Source: Ehretia macrophylla (Eukaryota > Streptophyta > Magnoliopsida > Boraginales > Ehretiaceae). From it: a DNA stretch of 64,000 nucleotides. Position numbers and translations under genes: made by a program. Each line of letters starts with the position of its first letter. Position 1 is the first letter of the stretch. The stretch covers positions 30,163,853-30,227,852 of the forward strand of contig CM075773.1 in the NCBI GenBank assembly GCA_037974665.1. Reading direction: 5' to 3'. Below, one piece after another: positions 47,191 through 60,899 of this stretch. A model generated the notes under the pieces. The model did not search any database, was not told where the DNA came from, and worked only from the letters and a program-made list of their open reading frames with translations.

Positions 47191-49777
47191 TGTAACACCC
47201 TGATCCCTCTCGAGACTGGGAGTTCTATCAATCATTCTAATCACAACCCAATTCCAAACCGGGGCAAAATTTTAGGGAAAGACGGACGGAGTCTCCCCTG
47301 TTTCTAAGCAAAATGCAAAACCTGCAATAGCATATAAGTAGACCAGCACCGTGTCCAACCATTCAACCACCTCAAGGCCATCTGAGCCTCGGTTCTCAAC
47401 AATTAAACACAACAATATACATATTTCCAAGTACCCAAACTATTCTAACTCTTTTCCTTTAGACAATTACATACATGCAATGAAATTAAACTATACTAAC
47501 TGAATACATAAACTAGCTTTTCAAATCACTTCAATAACCTAGTTAACTTAAAAATACATTCCTTTTAACATTAAATACATACAACACATGAAACATACAT
47601 CTTTGCATCTTAGACAACTCAAGCCATATAGCACGCAAGGCAGCTCTTCAAGCATGATCTTTCATGTACCCACGAACATTCCAGCTAACATGGCATTTCC
47701 TGAAATGTGGTGGTGAGGAGTGAGTATACTCAACACGTATACTCAGTGAAGGCGAGACAGATATCGAGGTGGAGAGAAAGAAAGTCGTGCAATGCAAATA
47801 AGGCAGTTAAGCAATATTACTGACAAGTAATCATTCAATAGAGACAATCAATACAATAAACACTTAATAAAAGCATTAACACAACCATTCAAAGCTATAC
47901 CATACTCTGAAGGCTATGGTTCACTCGAGCGAGAAATGTACCGATCATGACTTCGATGACTTTAACGATGACGCGCCAGCTCACCCACCTTATAACTTCC
48001 GTTAGAGTACTCCGGACATACTCTGTCAATTCTACGACCCAAAACTCCCTGGGCAGCAACCCAAGCGAGAATGGGAATAGGACACGGAGCTAAAGCAACC
48101 AACAATGGCAGCCTGAGACTACCCATATAGGCCCATCCCTCAAGCGCTTGACACTATGCAATGCAATACGAGGAATATAACGATAATTGAGCAAGGCATT
48201 GAAGTGCAGGTTAGTAACAACATGCGATACAATAAGCATTTACAATCAATAAAATAACAAGAACAATGCTAACAAGCATTATCAACAATTGATATACAAA
48301 TTCAGTTATAATCAACTTTAACAATCATAACAAGCAATATTAAGCATTCTATAGGCATTACACTATGAAAACACACAAAATCACAAAATGACCCCAACTT
48401 TCAAAATGCTACTACTTTCAAACGAGCCACGAGTTTTGGAAACCGACTTCACAAATCCTCCTAGGGAACCATAAGGCACGTCTAAAGACCACGAAATCCT
48501 ACTTTACCCTAGAATTCCTGCAAAGCCTCAATTTTCCCCTTTGCTCGTTTGAACTACAACTACCTCAACCGATCACTCAACCAATGTCATAACTGCACCA
48601 AAAGTGCTTCCATGACGTACCTCGACAATGCCTTCACGCAAATCGAGAAATTTTCAAACTCGACTAAAATGATCCCCACTTGTACCAAGCCATTTTTCTC
48701 CGTTTTTTCATTACACAATCCAATTAAACCATACATTTTGGCATTCTAGCATATCTAGCACCTTCTTAGCTCAACAGAACACAAAACGAAGCAACTTTAA
48801 CGTAACGAGGATTTACTATTCCATTAGCATTTTAAATTACAATTGCTATATTTGACTGTAGAAAATGCTAAAAAGCTACAAATACGTGTTCTACAATCAT
48901 CAAGGAACATTATTTAAGCATCAAAACGATCAAAATAATAATTTACGGCTAAAATCCAAAAATTAAAGTTTAAACACAATTATTTTAAATGCGCAAATAA
49001 CGATGAAACACTCACCTTAGACGCTCCTAGACGCTAGGAAAACCACGTTAGAAGCCTCGGAAACAATCCCGTGCAAGCTCTCGCGAAGATTTGAAGTTTT
49101 GATGTTGAAAATGTTTTTTTTTTTCTTCTCTTATGGTTTTCGGCCTTGGCCTTCTTTTTTTTTTGATTTTGCTCTTTTGTCTCCTATTTTAAGCTTAAAT
49201 AAAAGATGACAAATGGTCAAAAGTCAAGGCTTTGGTCAATGCTAACTAAACTTGGTCAAGGTAGTTCATTTTGTGCATTTTAAGCTTAAAACCACTAACA
49301 CAATTTTAATTCTAATCAACAATCAATTAAAATACTAAAATTAAAACACTAAATACTAGTTTTCACTATTTACTGAGGACTAGACATCATTTCCTAATTA
49401 TCATTCTCGATATGCTATGCACAAAACGGCGAAGAACGAATAACACCTAAATATTACGGAATATAAGAGAAATATAATTTTTGAAAAACAACATAGTTCA
49501 AAATTTACTCCACCTCGGAGCTACTTTTCATTTTATTGAAAATCGAGCATCAAGGTGCAAGAAAATAAAACCAACATACATATGAAAAGTAGTTGATATT
49601 CCGTTAACATATTAACTCAAGAATTATTTTAATTACTTCTAAAAGAAATATGAAAATAATGTTAGAAATGAATGTTTAACTAAAAATAAACACGAAATTC
49701 AATGCTAACATTTAAGATATCACTTAATTAAATGCAATTAAAAGCCATTAAATGCATGCCAGGTTCGGGTTATCACA
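47191..49777 (-). mobile_element. Solo LTR, Ty3/gypsy-type family 2 (2,587 bp), reverse orientation
   Basis: On the given strand it begins 'tgtaacaccctgatccctc' and ends 'ggttcgggttatcaca'. In its own direction it is therefore TGTGATAACCCG...GGTGTTACA. It is flanked by tgcgc/tgtgc. Orientation is set by a block at 48005-48076 that, reversed, matches the core block of family 1 ('ctcgcttggg', 'gggtcgtag', 'gtccggagtac'). The stretch 'gtgagtatactcaac' near 47736 probably corresponds to 'gtgagtccttatgaactcaa' of family 1 (reverse copy near 53229). No internal region, so a solo LTR. Poly-T runs near 49110 and 49155 flank 'cggccttggcc'. No gene. Confidence 0.83.
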
Positions 49778-52516
49778 TGTGCCGCGTAACTCCTTACGGA
49801 TCAAAAGTTATGAGCACCAGAGTGACGGATACCTGGTCACAAGCCCCACGGCCTTTGGTTGCGGGCCCAGCCTCTACGTGAAGTGAAGTTGTCTTGCCCA
49901 AGGTCCGTAGGATTCAGTAATAGAAATGTGATGGATTAGGCTGTCGTCCTTTTTGCGGCTCACGATGTACGATCCGGGATGAAAAAAATGCGCTAAAGAA
50001 GAAAAGTGTCCTAAAACTGATGAAATCGCTTGATTTTGGGCTCTGAAAACAGGTGCAGCCTAGCAAGCTTGGTGCCCCGTCGTAGAACTCTCAGAGAGCT
50101 TTCCAACGGTACGCTGTGCGCCGTATAACGCCTTACGGATCAAAAATGATGGGCACCGGAACGACGAATAGCTGGTTACAAGGCCCACGCCTTCGGTTTG
50201 AGGGCCCAGCCTCTACATGAAGTGAAGTTGTCTTGCCCAAGGTGTCATGTGATTCGGTAATAAAAATGTGTTGGATTAGGCTGTCGTCCTTTTCACAGCT
50301 CACGACGTACGATCCGGGATAAAAATATATCGTAAAAGAAGAAAAGTGTCCCAAAATTGATGAAAACGTTCCATTTTGGGCTCCGAAAATAGGCGCAGCT
50401 GAGCAGGCTTCCTGCCCCCATCGTAGAGCTCTCGGAGAGCTTTCCAACGGTATGCTGTGCACCGCATAACTCCTTACGGATCAAAAGTTATGGGCACCGA
50501 AGCGACGGATACCTGATCACAATCCCACACCCTCGGTTGCGGGCTCAGCCTCTACGTGAAGTGAAGTTGTCTTGCCCAAGGTGCCATGGGATTCGGTAAT
50601 AGAAATTTGATAGATTAGGTTGTCGTCCTTTTCGCGGTTCATGATGTACGATCAGGGATAAAAAAATAGCACAAAAGAAAAAAAAGTATCCCAAAACTGA
50701 TGAAAACGTTCGATTTTGGGCTTCAAAAATAGGCGCAGCAGAGTAGGCTTGCTTCCACCGTCGTAGAACTCTTGGAGAGCTTTCTACCGGTATGCTGTGA
50801 GCCGCGTAACTCCCTACGGACCAAAAGTTATGGGCACCGGAGCAACGGATACCTGGTCACAAGCCCCACGCTCTATGTTTGCGGGCCAAGCCTCTACGGG
50901 AAGTGAAGTTGTCTTGCCTAAGTTGCCATGGGATTCGATAATAGAAATGTGATAGATTAGGTTGTTGTCCTTTTTGCGTCTCACGACGTACGATCCGGGA
51001 TGGAAAATCTGCGCAAAATAAGAAAAGTATCCCAAAACTGATGAAAGTGTTCGATTTTTGGCTCTGAAAGTAGGCGCAACCGAGCAAGCTTGGTACCCCC
51101 TGTCGTAGAGCTCTCGGAGAGCTTTCCAACGGTAAGCTGTGCGCCACGTAACTCCTTCCGGATCAAAAGTTATGAGCACCGGAGCGACGGATACCTGGTC
51201 ACAATCCCTACGCACTTTGTTTTCGGGCCCAGCCTCTACGTGAAGTGAAGTTGTCTTGCCCAAGGTGCCGTGTGATTCGGTAATAGAAATGTGATGGATT
51301 AGGTTGTCGTCCTTTTCGCGGCTCACGACGTACGATCCGGGACAGAAAAACAGCGCAAAAGAAGAAAAGTGTCCCAAAACTTATGAAAATGTTCAATTTT
51401 GGACTCCGAAAATAGGCGCAGCCGTGCAGCCTAGGTGCCTCTAACGTAGAGCTCCAAGAGTGCTTTCCAACGGTATGCTGTGCGCCGCGTAACTCCTTAC
51501 GGATCAAAAGTTATAGGCATCAGAGCAACGGATACCTGGTCACAAGCCCCTATGCCCTCGGTTTGAGGGCCCAGCCTCTACGTGAAGTGAAGTTGTGTTT
51601 CTCAAGGTGTCATGGGATTTAGTAATAAAAATGTGATGGATTAGGTTGTCGTCCTTTTCGCGGCTCACGACGTACGATCCGGGACGGAAAAATATCGTAA
51701 AAGAAGAAAAGTGTCTGAAAACTGATGAAAACATTCGATTTTGGGAAATGAAAGTAGGCGCAGCAAAGCAGGTTTGCTGCTTCCCTCTAAAGCTCTCGGA
51801 GAGCTTTCCAACGGTATGCTGTGCGCCGTGTAACTACTTACGGATCAAAAGTTATGGGCACCAGAGCGACGGATACCTAGTCACAAGGCCCACACCCTCG
51901 GTTTGAGGGCCTAGCCTCTAAGTGAAGTGAAGTTGTCTTGCCCAAGGTGCTGTAGGATTTAGTAATAAAAATGTGATGGATTAGGTAGACGTCATTTTCG
52001 TTGCTCACGACGTACGATCCGGGACGGTAAAACATCGCAAAAGAAGAAAAGTGTCCCAAAACTAATGAAAACGTTCGATTTTGGGAACCGAAAGCAGGCG
52101 TAGACGAGCCGGTTTGCTTCTCCCATCTAGAACTCTCGGAGAACTTTCCAACGGTATGTTGTGCACCGCGTAACTCCTTACAGATCAAAACTTATGAGGA
52201 CCAAAGCGACAGATACCTGGTCACAAGTCCCACGTCCTCGGTTTGCGGGCCCAGCCTCTACGTGAAGTGAAGTTGTCTTGCCCAAGGTGTCATGGGATTC
52301 GGTAATAAAAATATGATGGACTAGGTTGTCGTCCTTATCGCGGCTCACGATGTACGATCCGGGACGGATAAACAGTTCAAAAGAAGGAAAGTGTCACAAA
52401 ACTGATGAAAACGTTCAATTTTGGGCCCAGAAAATAGGCGCAGTGGAGCAAGCTTGGTGCCATCGTCGTAGAGCACTCAGAGAGCTTTCCAACGGTATGC
52501 TATGCACCGCGTAACT
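49778..52516. repeat. 341-bp satellite array, block 4 (~8 monomers)
   Basis: Resumes at the exact phase where block 3 stopped and runs to the reverse solo LTR. It includes 50814-51377, where a minus-strand frame of 187 codons spans about one and two-thirds monomers. Because 341 is not a multiple of three, the frame reads different protein sequence in successive monomers, so it is chance openness. Monomers near 51740 and 52080 share 'gggaaatgaaagtaggcgc'-type variants with one near 57630 in block 5. Confidence 0.96.
52512..52516. other. Target-site duplication, left copy, of reverse solo LTR
   Basis: 'taact' at 52512-52516 and again 'taact' at 56018-56022, a perfect 5-bp duplication inside the 'gcgtaactccttacgg' part of the monomer. 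Confidence 0.92.
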
Positions 52517-55500
52517 TGTCACACCCCAACCCGACATATAGAGTTTAGACTAGGGAGTGCTCTAAACATTCAAGTCATTTCACGTACTTAATCGTTCATG
52601 AAGGTTTAACATTTAACGTTAAGCCTAAACTCCACAGATTCTCCGGAAAAAACCGGCAGCATAACAACTGTAATTGGGCTCTTTAGTTTGACTAAATTCT
52701 CCAAATGCCTCAAAACGTTCAACCTCAATTTCATTTCCAACAAAGATTACTATTTATCACCGATTGAAGCGCCTACTAGTTATCTCGAAGTCTCGTTTGA
52801 TTAACAACCTATCATGATAACTCTTTCTCGTTTGTTTGTTAATCCTTATTGCAAAGTACTTGTTGATCTTAGCCTACCAATGAGTACCTACTTAAGATTG
52901 GATCGATTCATTTACTTAATCCTTTACTTGATACTTCATAAGCCTATGATAGATACTAGCCAATAGCGATAGCAAAAACGACCATAAGAGTGTCTATCTA
53001 GTTATGATCAATACAACCCAAAATTTGACCCCAAATTACAACGGGGGGCATGTACAATACAACAACAAACAACACAAGAAATAGTATTCAAGCAACATAT
53101 TGTTCACAAAATGGCCATAGTCAAGTAAGGCATGTAAAACAAGTAATCATTCCAATGAGTCATCAATAGGCACGTTGTCCTCAGGTACCTGTTCCTGGTC
53201 TTCTTCACCTGAGATGATAAAAGAGGGTGAGTCCTTATGAACTCAACGAGAGGGAACGAGAAATACGTTTTGAAACTCTTTTTTCGGTTAACTTATGAAA
53301 AAACCCCTTTTGAAAACATGTCACGTATTACAAGTAATAAGAATCAAATTGAGCAACAGATACAATTACCAATCATTTCAAGGATACGGTGAGCATTTGC
53401 TCTCAATATCGATTTCGATACGATTGTTGTGGCCAACTTCAATAATCCACTTATCGCTCCCATTTGGGTGTACTCCAGACGTACCTCGAAAACCTACAAC
53501 CCAACTCTCCGAGGGTGGAACACCAAGCGAGAGAGGGAATTGGACCATGGTAGTCACAGTGGCACCGGTAAGTCCGATGCCGCCCGGCGTGCATGAAACG
53601 CTACCATACCACAATGAAAGGTTGCAACCTTGTATACAATGCACATTTATAATATTTAACATATCACATTAGGAGGACAACAAAGTAGGTTGCCTCCGAG
53701 CAGTTATAAGATCGCACGTTGACAAGCAAACACGCAAGGCATGCTATGTCATGTAATTTCACTTGTAAAACACATGGAGTTATATGGATATTAAACGGAC
53801 AGCCATGTAACACATGTGAATCAAGTCATATAACTCATTTCGGGATTCACGCAATCACATAATAAGATTATACAACATGCAACGACATCTACGTAGGACC
53901 GGGTGCAAGAAAGGTCTACTTGTCAACATGTAATCATCGGAATCACATTTAGGGCTATAAGGGGAACTACGGCAGCCTACTAATCATATAATTAAACACG
54001 ATATCCATAGGATCAACACTTAGCGAGTTTTTCTAGTCACTAGGGTTTCAATTCATGCTTACCCGTGCGATTAAGCCACGAGTTGACAAGTAATTAAACC
54101 AAAGCCATGCATTGATTAATTAAACATCCTCAAGCATTCAAAATAGTCCACACAACATCCAAATGCCACAATCCCAAGCATTTAATACAACAAGAGAAGT
54201 TATAATAATTTTCAAAGCATATCACAAGATGAAAACCTCACTGCAATGGACTGTTTTCTCACAATCATTGAGACAAGCAAACAATCTCCAATTCCAGTGA
54301 AAAAAATGTCAAATTAAATCTTAAGTAGTGAACTAAATCCAAAAATAAACCTCGCATCATTTGGAGTTCGGATTCAAGTGTTATAGCCAAAACCGTGAAA
54401 TTACGCAAAACTGTCCAGATTTATACACATTTCAATACTTGTCATTTTTTAGGGCCTTAGGATCAGATTTAGCCTTAGTATATTTCTGACAAAAATGTCC
54501 AGAACTGAAAAATATAGTAGTATACTAAAGTTCATTCATTTTGGATATCATTTACTAAGCCAAAACTGGTTCGTTCTACAAGGACAGTGAATCTACCAAA
54601 ACCTGCTTCATTTTCCCAGATTCTCCAGATTTGGACACCTTTGGATGTTTTTCCATTTCGGGGACCTTAGTCTCAAAATTGGCTTTGACCTATTTCTATG
54701 AAAAATTCTCAGAACTGGCAAAATTAGGCGTCTACCAATTTTCACACATTTTAAACAACATTTACCTGGTCAAATTCACTTCGCTCCAACAAGTCAGAAG
54801 ACTGCCATTTACGCGATTTCACCTATCTTCACATTCTAGCCAAATATCTTGCCATGCATATTTACAAAAGCTCATGTACACACATATATCACAAGTACAG
54901 AGGTAAAAATAGACATTTAAAGGCATGCATGTGATTTTTGAAAGCTTTTCAAAGGAGTTTTAGCCTTCACCTTAGCAAGACAATAATGAAGATGCACAAA
55001 GCTCTTGATGATGCACAAGATCGACTTTTCTCCTTGCTTGGCCGAGAGATAACTTGAGATTCTCTAATTCCTAGCTTAGTAACCATGTTCTTAGTATGTG
55101 CAAGTGGCTAGAACAAAAAGAAAATGAAATAGGAGCTATCAAACATACCTAAGGGCCGAATGAGTGTTCTATGAGCTTGCATGCATGTTTTTTTGCTTCT
55201 AGCTTGCTTGGTCGAGTTCCTTAGTAGCTTGAATGTCTTGATGAACCTTAGGATGATGAGCTTAAGCTATGAAGACTAGAATTGTAGCTAAGGCCGAGAA
55301 AGAGAGAGAGTGAATGAGAGAAAGAGAGAATATGAGAAAGAAATGAAAAGCTTGAGGAGTTTGGATGCTTTGAATGCATGTGTCGGATATGGGCTTCACA
55401 AAATTCTAATTTTGTGTCTTCAAGAGCATATTTTTGAATCACCTTAGCATGGGCAATTGAGTGTGTCGAGAATGTAGTGCATTGGGTTATTTTTTTATGC

Positions 55501-56017
55501 TTTGTGTCATAGGTTGTCTAGGCATGATTTTGAATTATGCAAATCTTTGTCAAATGCTTCATATGGTCGGCCAAGGCCTTGATCAAGTCTGAATTTTTGT
55601 CTTGTTTGAGCTTATTTTATTGTGTGCTTGGGATGTGCAAAGAATTAAAGAATAAAAAATAAGAATCTCTAGCTTTTTGTGAGATTTCGTCTTCTAGTGA
55701 GTTGAATTAGCATTTTAACATTAGTTAGTGGAGTTTGTAGGATTAATTAATGATCTAGTGCTTCGTGTAAGATGCTTTCTTGATTAGCGTGTGGGCACGC
55801 TTACCTAGGTCTAGGGCACGCACTACGAGGTAAAGCACGAACAACGAGACGAATGAACGTTTCCCAAATAAATGCATGCAACCCTGAATGAATACACGTA
55901 ATTCAATGCAAGGCACACAAAATGAAACACGACTCTTAAACCAAGGTCATGGCACACAAATCTAGGCTAGGGCATACAAAATAAGGTATCACACGTAAAT
56001 CAAGGTCAGGCCTCACA
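52517..56017 (-). mobile_element. Solo LTR, Ty3/gypsy-type family 1 (3,501 bp), reverse orientation
   Basis: Begins 'tgtcacaccccaacccgac' and ends 'aaggtcaggcctcaca'. These are the reverse complements of the end and start of the solo LTR at 38125-41693. Collinear landmarks, reversed, are the core block (about 53430-53650), the module 'aaaccgtgaaattacgcaaa' near 54395, the duplicated segments (about 54430-54780), and the purine tract (55293-55346). The flanking taact duplication is perfect. No internal region remains. Frames here (for example 53295-53672 and 53378-53662) overlap on opposite strands within LTR sequence and are not supported as genes. Confidence 0.88.
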
Positions 56018-59000
56018 TAACTCCTTACGGATCAAAATTAATGGGCACCAGAGCAACGAATACCTAGCCCCAAGACCCACGCCCTCAGTTTGAGGGCCCA
56101 TCCTCTACGTGAAATGAAGTTGTCTTGCCCAAGGTGCAGTGTGATTCAGTAATAGAAATGTTATGGATTAGGTTGCCGTCTTTTTTGCAGCTCATAACAT
56201 ACGATCTAGGACGAAAAAGCAGCAAAAAGAAGAAAAGTGTCCCAAAACTTATGAAAATGTTTGATTTTGGGCTCCAAAAATAGGCTCAACCGAGCAGGCT
56301 AGGTGCCCTGATCGTAGAGCTCTCAGAGTGCTTTCCAACGGTATGCTGTCCGCCACGTAACTCCTTACAGATCAAAAGTTAAGGCCACCGGAGCGACGAA
56401 TACCTGGTCACCAGCTCCACGCCCTATGTTTGTGGGCCCAGCGTCTACGTGAAGTAAAGTTGTCTTGCCCAAGGTATCGTAGGATTCGGTAATAAAAATG
56501 TGATAGATTAGGTTGTCGTAATTTTCACGGCTCACGACGTACGATCAGGGACGGAAAAATAGCACAAAAGATGAAAAGTGTCCTAAAACTGATGAAAACG
56601 TTTGATTTTGGGATATGAAAACATGCGCAGCCGAGCAGGCTTAGTTCCCCTGTCGTAGAGCTCTCAGAGAGCTTTCCAACGGTATGTTGTGCGCCGCATA
56701 ACTCCATACGGATCAAAAGTTATGGGCACCGGAGCGACTGATACCTCGTCCTAAGCCCCTCGCCCACGGTTTGCAAGCCCAGCCTCTACGTGTAGTGAAG
56801 TTTTCTTGCCAAAGGTGTCGTGGGATTTTGTAATAGAAATGTAATGGATTAGGTTGTCGTCCTTTTCGCGGATCACGACGTACGATCCGGGATGAAAAAA
56901 CTGTGCTAAAGAAGAAAAGTGCCCCAAAACTTATGAAATCATTTGATTTTGGGCTCTGAAAACAGGCGCAGCCAAGCAAGCTTGGTGCCTCGTCGTAGAG
57001 CTCTCGGAGAGCTTTCCAACGGTATGTTGTTCACCGCGTAACTCCTAACGGATCAAAAGTTATAAGCATCGGAGCGACGGATACCTGGTCACAAGCCCCA
57101 CACCCTCTGTTTGTGGGCCCCGCTTCTACGTGAAGTGAAATTATCTTGCCCAAGGTGCCATGTGATTCGGTAATAGAAATGTGATGAATTAGGTTGTCGT
57201 CCGTTTCGCAGCTCACGAAGAACGATTCAGGACGGAAAAATAGCGTAAAAGAAGAAAAGTGTCCCAAAACTTATGAAAATGTTCGATTTAGGGCTCCAAA
57301 AACTAGTGCAACCGAACAGCCTAGGTGCCCCCATCGTAAAGCTCTCTGAGAAATTTCCAATGGTATGCTGTGCACTGCGTAACTCCTTACATATCAAAAG
57401 TTATCTGCACCAGAGCGACGGATACCTGGTCATAAGCCCCACGCCCTCTGTTTGCAAGCTCAGCCTCTATGTGAAGTGAAGTTGTCTTGCCCAAGGAGCC
57501 GTGGGATTCAGTAATAAAAATTTGATGGATTAGTTTGTCGTCTATTTCGTGGCTCACGACGTTCGATCCGCGATGGAAAAACATCACAAAAGAAGAAAAG
57601 TATCCCAAAATTGATGAAAACATTCGATTTTGGGAACTGAAAGCAGGCACAGCCGAGCAGTTTGCTGCTCCCGTCTAGAGCTCTCAGAGAGCTTTCCAAC
57701 GGTATGCTGTGTGCCGTGTAACTCCTTACGGATCAAAAGTTATGGGCACCAGAGTGACTGATACCTAGTCACAAGGCCCACACCCTCGGTTTGAGGGCCC
57801 AGCCTCTAAGTGAAGTGAAGTTGTCTTGTTCAAGGTGCCGTGGGATTCGGTAATAGAAATGTGATGGATTAGGTTGTCATCCTTTTCGGGGTTAAAGACG
57901 TACGATCCGGGATGGAAAAATAGCGCAAAAGAAGAAAAGTGTCACAAAATTGATGAAAACGTTCAATTTTAGGCTCCAAAAATAGGTGTAGATGAGCAGG
58001 CTTGCTGCCACCATCGTAGAGCTCTTGGAGAGCTTTCCAACGGTATGCTGTGCGCTGCGTAACTCCTTACGGATCAAAAGTTATGGGTACCGGAGCGACG
58101 GATGCCTAGCCACAAGCCCCACGCCCTCGGTTTGAGGGCCTATCCTCTACGTGAAATGAAGTTGTCTTGCCCATGGTTCCATGTGATTCGGTAATAGAAA
58201 TGTTATGGATTAGGTTGTCGTCCTTTTCACAACTCACGGCATACGATCCGAGACGGAAAAACGGCAAAAAGAAGAAAAGTGTCCCAAAACTTATGAAAAT
58301 GTTCGATTTTAGACTCTGAAAATAGGCGCAACCGACCAGGCTTGGTGCCCCTATCGTAGAGCTCTCAGAGTGCTTTCCAACAACATGTTGTGCGCCACGT
58401 AACTCCTTACGGATCAAAAGTAATGGGCACCGAAGCGACGGATACCTGGTCAGAAGCCTAATGCCCTCGGCTTGAGGGCCCAGCCTCTACATGAAGTGAG
58501 TTTGTCTTGTCTAAGGTACCATGGGATTCAGTAATAAAAATATGATGGATTAGGTTGTCGGCCTTTCCTCGACTCATGAGGTACGTTCCAGGATAAAAAA
58601 CAGCGTAAAAGAAGAAAAGTGTCGCAAAACTGATGAAAACGTTGGATTTTGGGCTCCGAAAACAGGTGCAGTTGAGCAAGCTTGGTGCCCACATCGTAGA
58701 GCTCTCGGAGAGCTTTCCAACGGTATGCTGTGCGCCCCGTAACTCCTTACGGATCAAAAGTTATGAGCACGAGAGTGACGGATACCTGGTTACAAGCCCC
58801 ACGCCCTCTGTTTGCGGGCCCAGCCTCTACTTGAAGTGAAGTTGTCTTGCCCAAGGTGCGTAGGATTCTGTAATAGAAATGTGATGGATTAGGTTGTCGT
58901 CCTTTTTGCGGCTCACGACGTACGATCCAGGACGGAAAAACTGCCCTAAAGAAGAAAAGTGCCCCAAAACTGATGAAATCATTAGATTTTGGGATCCAAA

Positions 59001-60899
59001 AATAGGCGCAGCCTAGCAAGTTTGATGCCCCATCGTAGAGCTCTCGGAGAGCTTTCCAACGGTATATTGTGCGTCGCGTAACTCCTTACGGATCAAAAGT
59101 TATGAGCACCGGAGCGATGGATATCTGGTCACAAGTCCAACGCCCTCGGTTTGTGGGCTTCGCCTCTACGTGAAATGAAGTTGTCTTACCCAAGGTCCCG
59201 TGTGATTCAGTAATATAAATGTGATGAATTAGGTTGTCGTCCTTTTCACGGCTCACGACGTATGATCCGAGACGTGTAAACAGCGGAAAAGAATAAAAGT
59301 GTCCCAAAACTTATGAAAATGTTCGATTTTGGGCTCCGAAAATAGGTGCAATGGAGCACGCTAGGTGCCTCAATCGTAGAGCTCTCAGAGTGCTCTCCAA
59401 CGGTATGCAGTGCGCCATGTAACTCCTTACGGATCAAAAGATATGGCACCGAAGCGATGGATACCTGGTCACAAGCCCTACGCCCTCGGTTTGAGGGCTC
59501 AGCCTCTACGTGAAGTGAAGTTGTCTTGCGCAAGGTGCCATGGGATTTATAATAAAAATGTGATGGATTAGGTTGTCTTCCTTTTGGCGGCTTACGACGT
59601 ACGATTTGGAAAAATAGCACAAAAGAAGAAAAGTATCCCAAAACTGATGAAAACGTTCGGTTTTGGGCTCCGAAAATAGGCGCAGCTAAGCAGGCTTGTT
59701 GCCTCCGTCGTAGAGCTCTTGCAGAGCTTTCCAATGGTATGATGTGCACCGCGTAACTCCTTACGGATCAAAAGTTATAGACACCGGAGCGATCGATACC
59801 AGGTCATAAGGCCCACGCCCTATGTTTGCGGGCCCAGCCTCTACTTGAAGTGAAGTTGCCTTGCCCAAGTTGCCATGGGATTCAGTAATAGAAATGTGAT
59901 GGATTAGGTTGTCGTGCTTTTCGCGGCACACGACGTACGATTCGGGACAGAAAAACTGCGCAAAAGAAGAAAAGTGTCCCGAAACTATTGAAAATATTCG
60001 ATTTTTGGCTTTGAAAATAGGCGTAGCCGATCAAGCATGGTAACCCCTATCGTATAGCTCTCGGAGTGCTTTCCAACGGTATGCTGTGCGCCGCGTAACT
60101 CCTTACGGATCAAAAGTTATGAGCATCGGAGCGACAGATACCTGGTCACAAGCCACACGCCCTCTGTTTGCGGGCCCAGCCTCTACTTGAAGTGAAGTTC
60201 TCTTGCCCAAGGTGCGTGGGATTCTGTAATAGAAATGTGATGGATTAGGTTTTCGTCCTTTTCGCGGCTCACGACGTACGATCCGGGACGAAAAAACTAT
60301 GCTAAAGAAGAAAAGTACCCCAAAACTGATGAAATCATTTGATTTTGGGCTCTGAAAACAGGCGCAGCTGAGCAAGCTTGGTGCCTCGTCGTAGAGCTCT
60401 CGGAGAGCTTTCCAACAGCATGTTGTGCGCTGCGTAACTCCTTACGGAGCAAAAGTTATGGGCACCGGAGCGACGGATACCTAGTCACAAGCCCCACACC
60501 CTCTGTTTACGAGCCCAGCCTTTAAGTGAAGTGAAGTTGTCTTGCCCAAGGTGACGAGTGATTTGGTAATAGAAATGTGATAGATTAGGTTGTCATCCTT
60601 TTCACGTCTCACGACGTATGATTCAGGATGGAAAAATAGCGCAAAAAGCATAAAATTGGCCCGACTCTAATGAAAATGTTCGATTTTGGGCTCCGAAAAT
60701 AGGTGCAACCGAGCAGGCTAGGTGCCCCTATTGTAGAGCTCTCAGTGTGCTTTCCAATGGTATGCTGTGAGCCGTGTAACTCCTTACGGATCGAAAGTTA
60801 TGGGCACCGGAGCGACGGATACCTGGTCACAAGCCCCACGCCCTCGGTTTAAGGGCCAGCCTCTCCGTGAAGTGAATGTGTCTTGCCCAAGATGCTGTG

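Noticed and set aside
49100-49170. Poly-T runs as a processed-transcript poly(A) tail of a reverse-strand gene
   Set aside because: They are internal to the family-2 LTR, occur twice around 'cggccttggcc', and have no target-site duplication of their own.
53295-53672. Overlapping 125-codon (+) and 94-codon (-) frames as host genes
   Set aside because: Both lie inside the reverse solo LTR (52517-56017), cover the conserved core block on opposite strands and have no recognisable domain.
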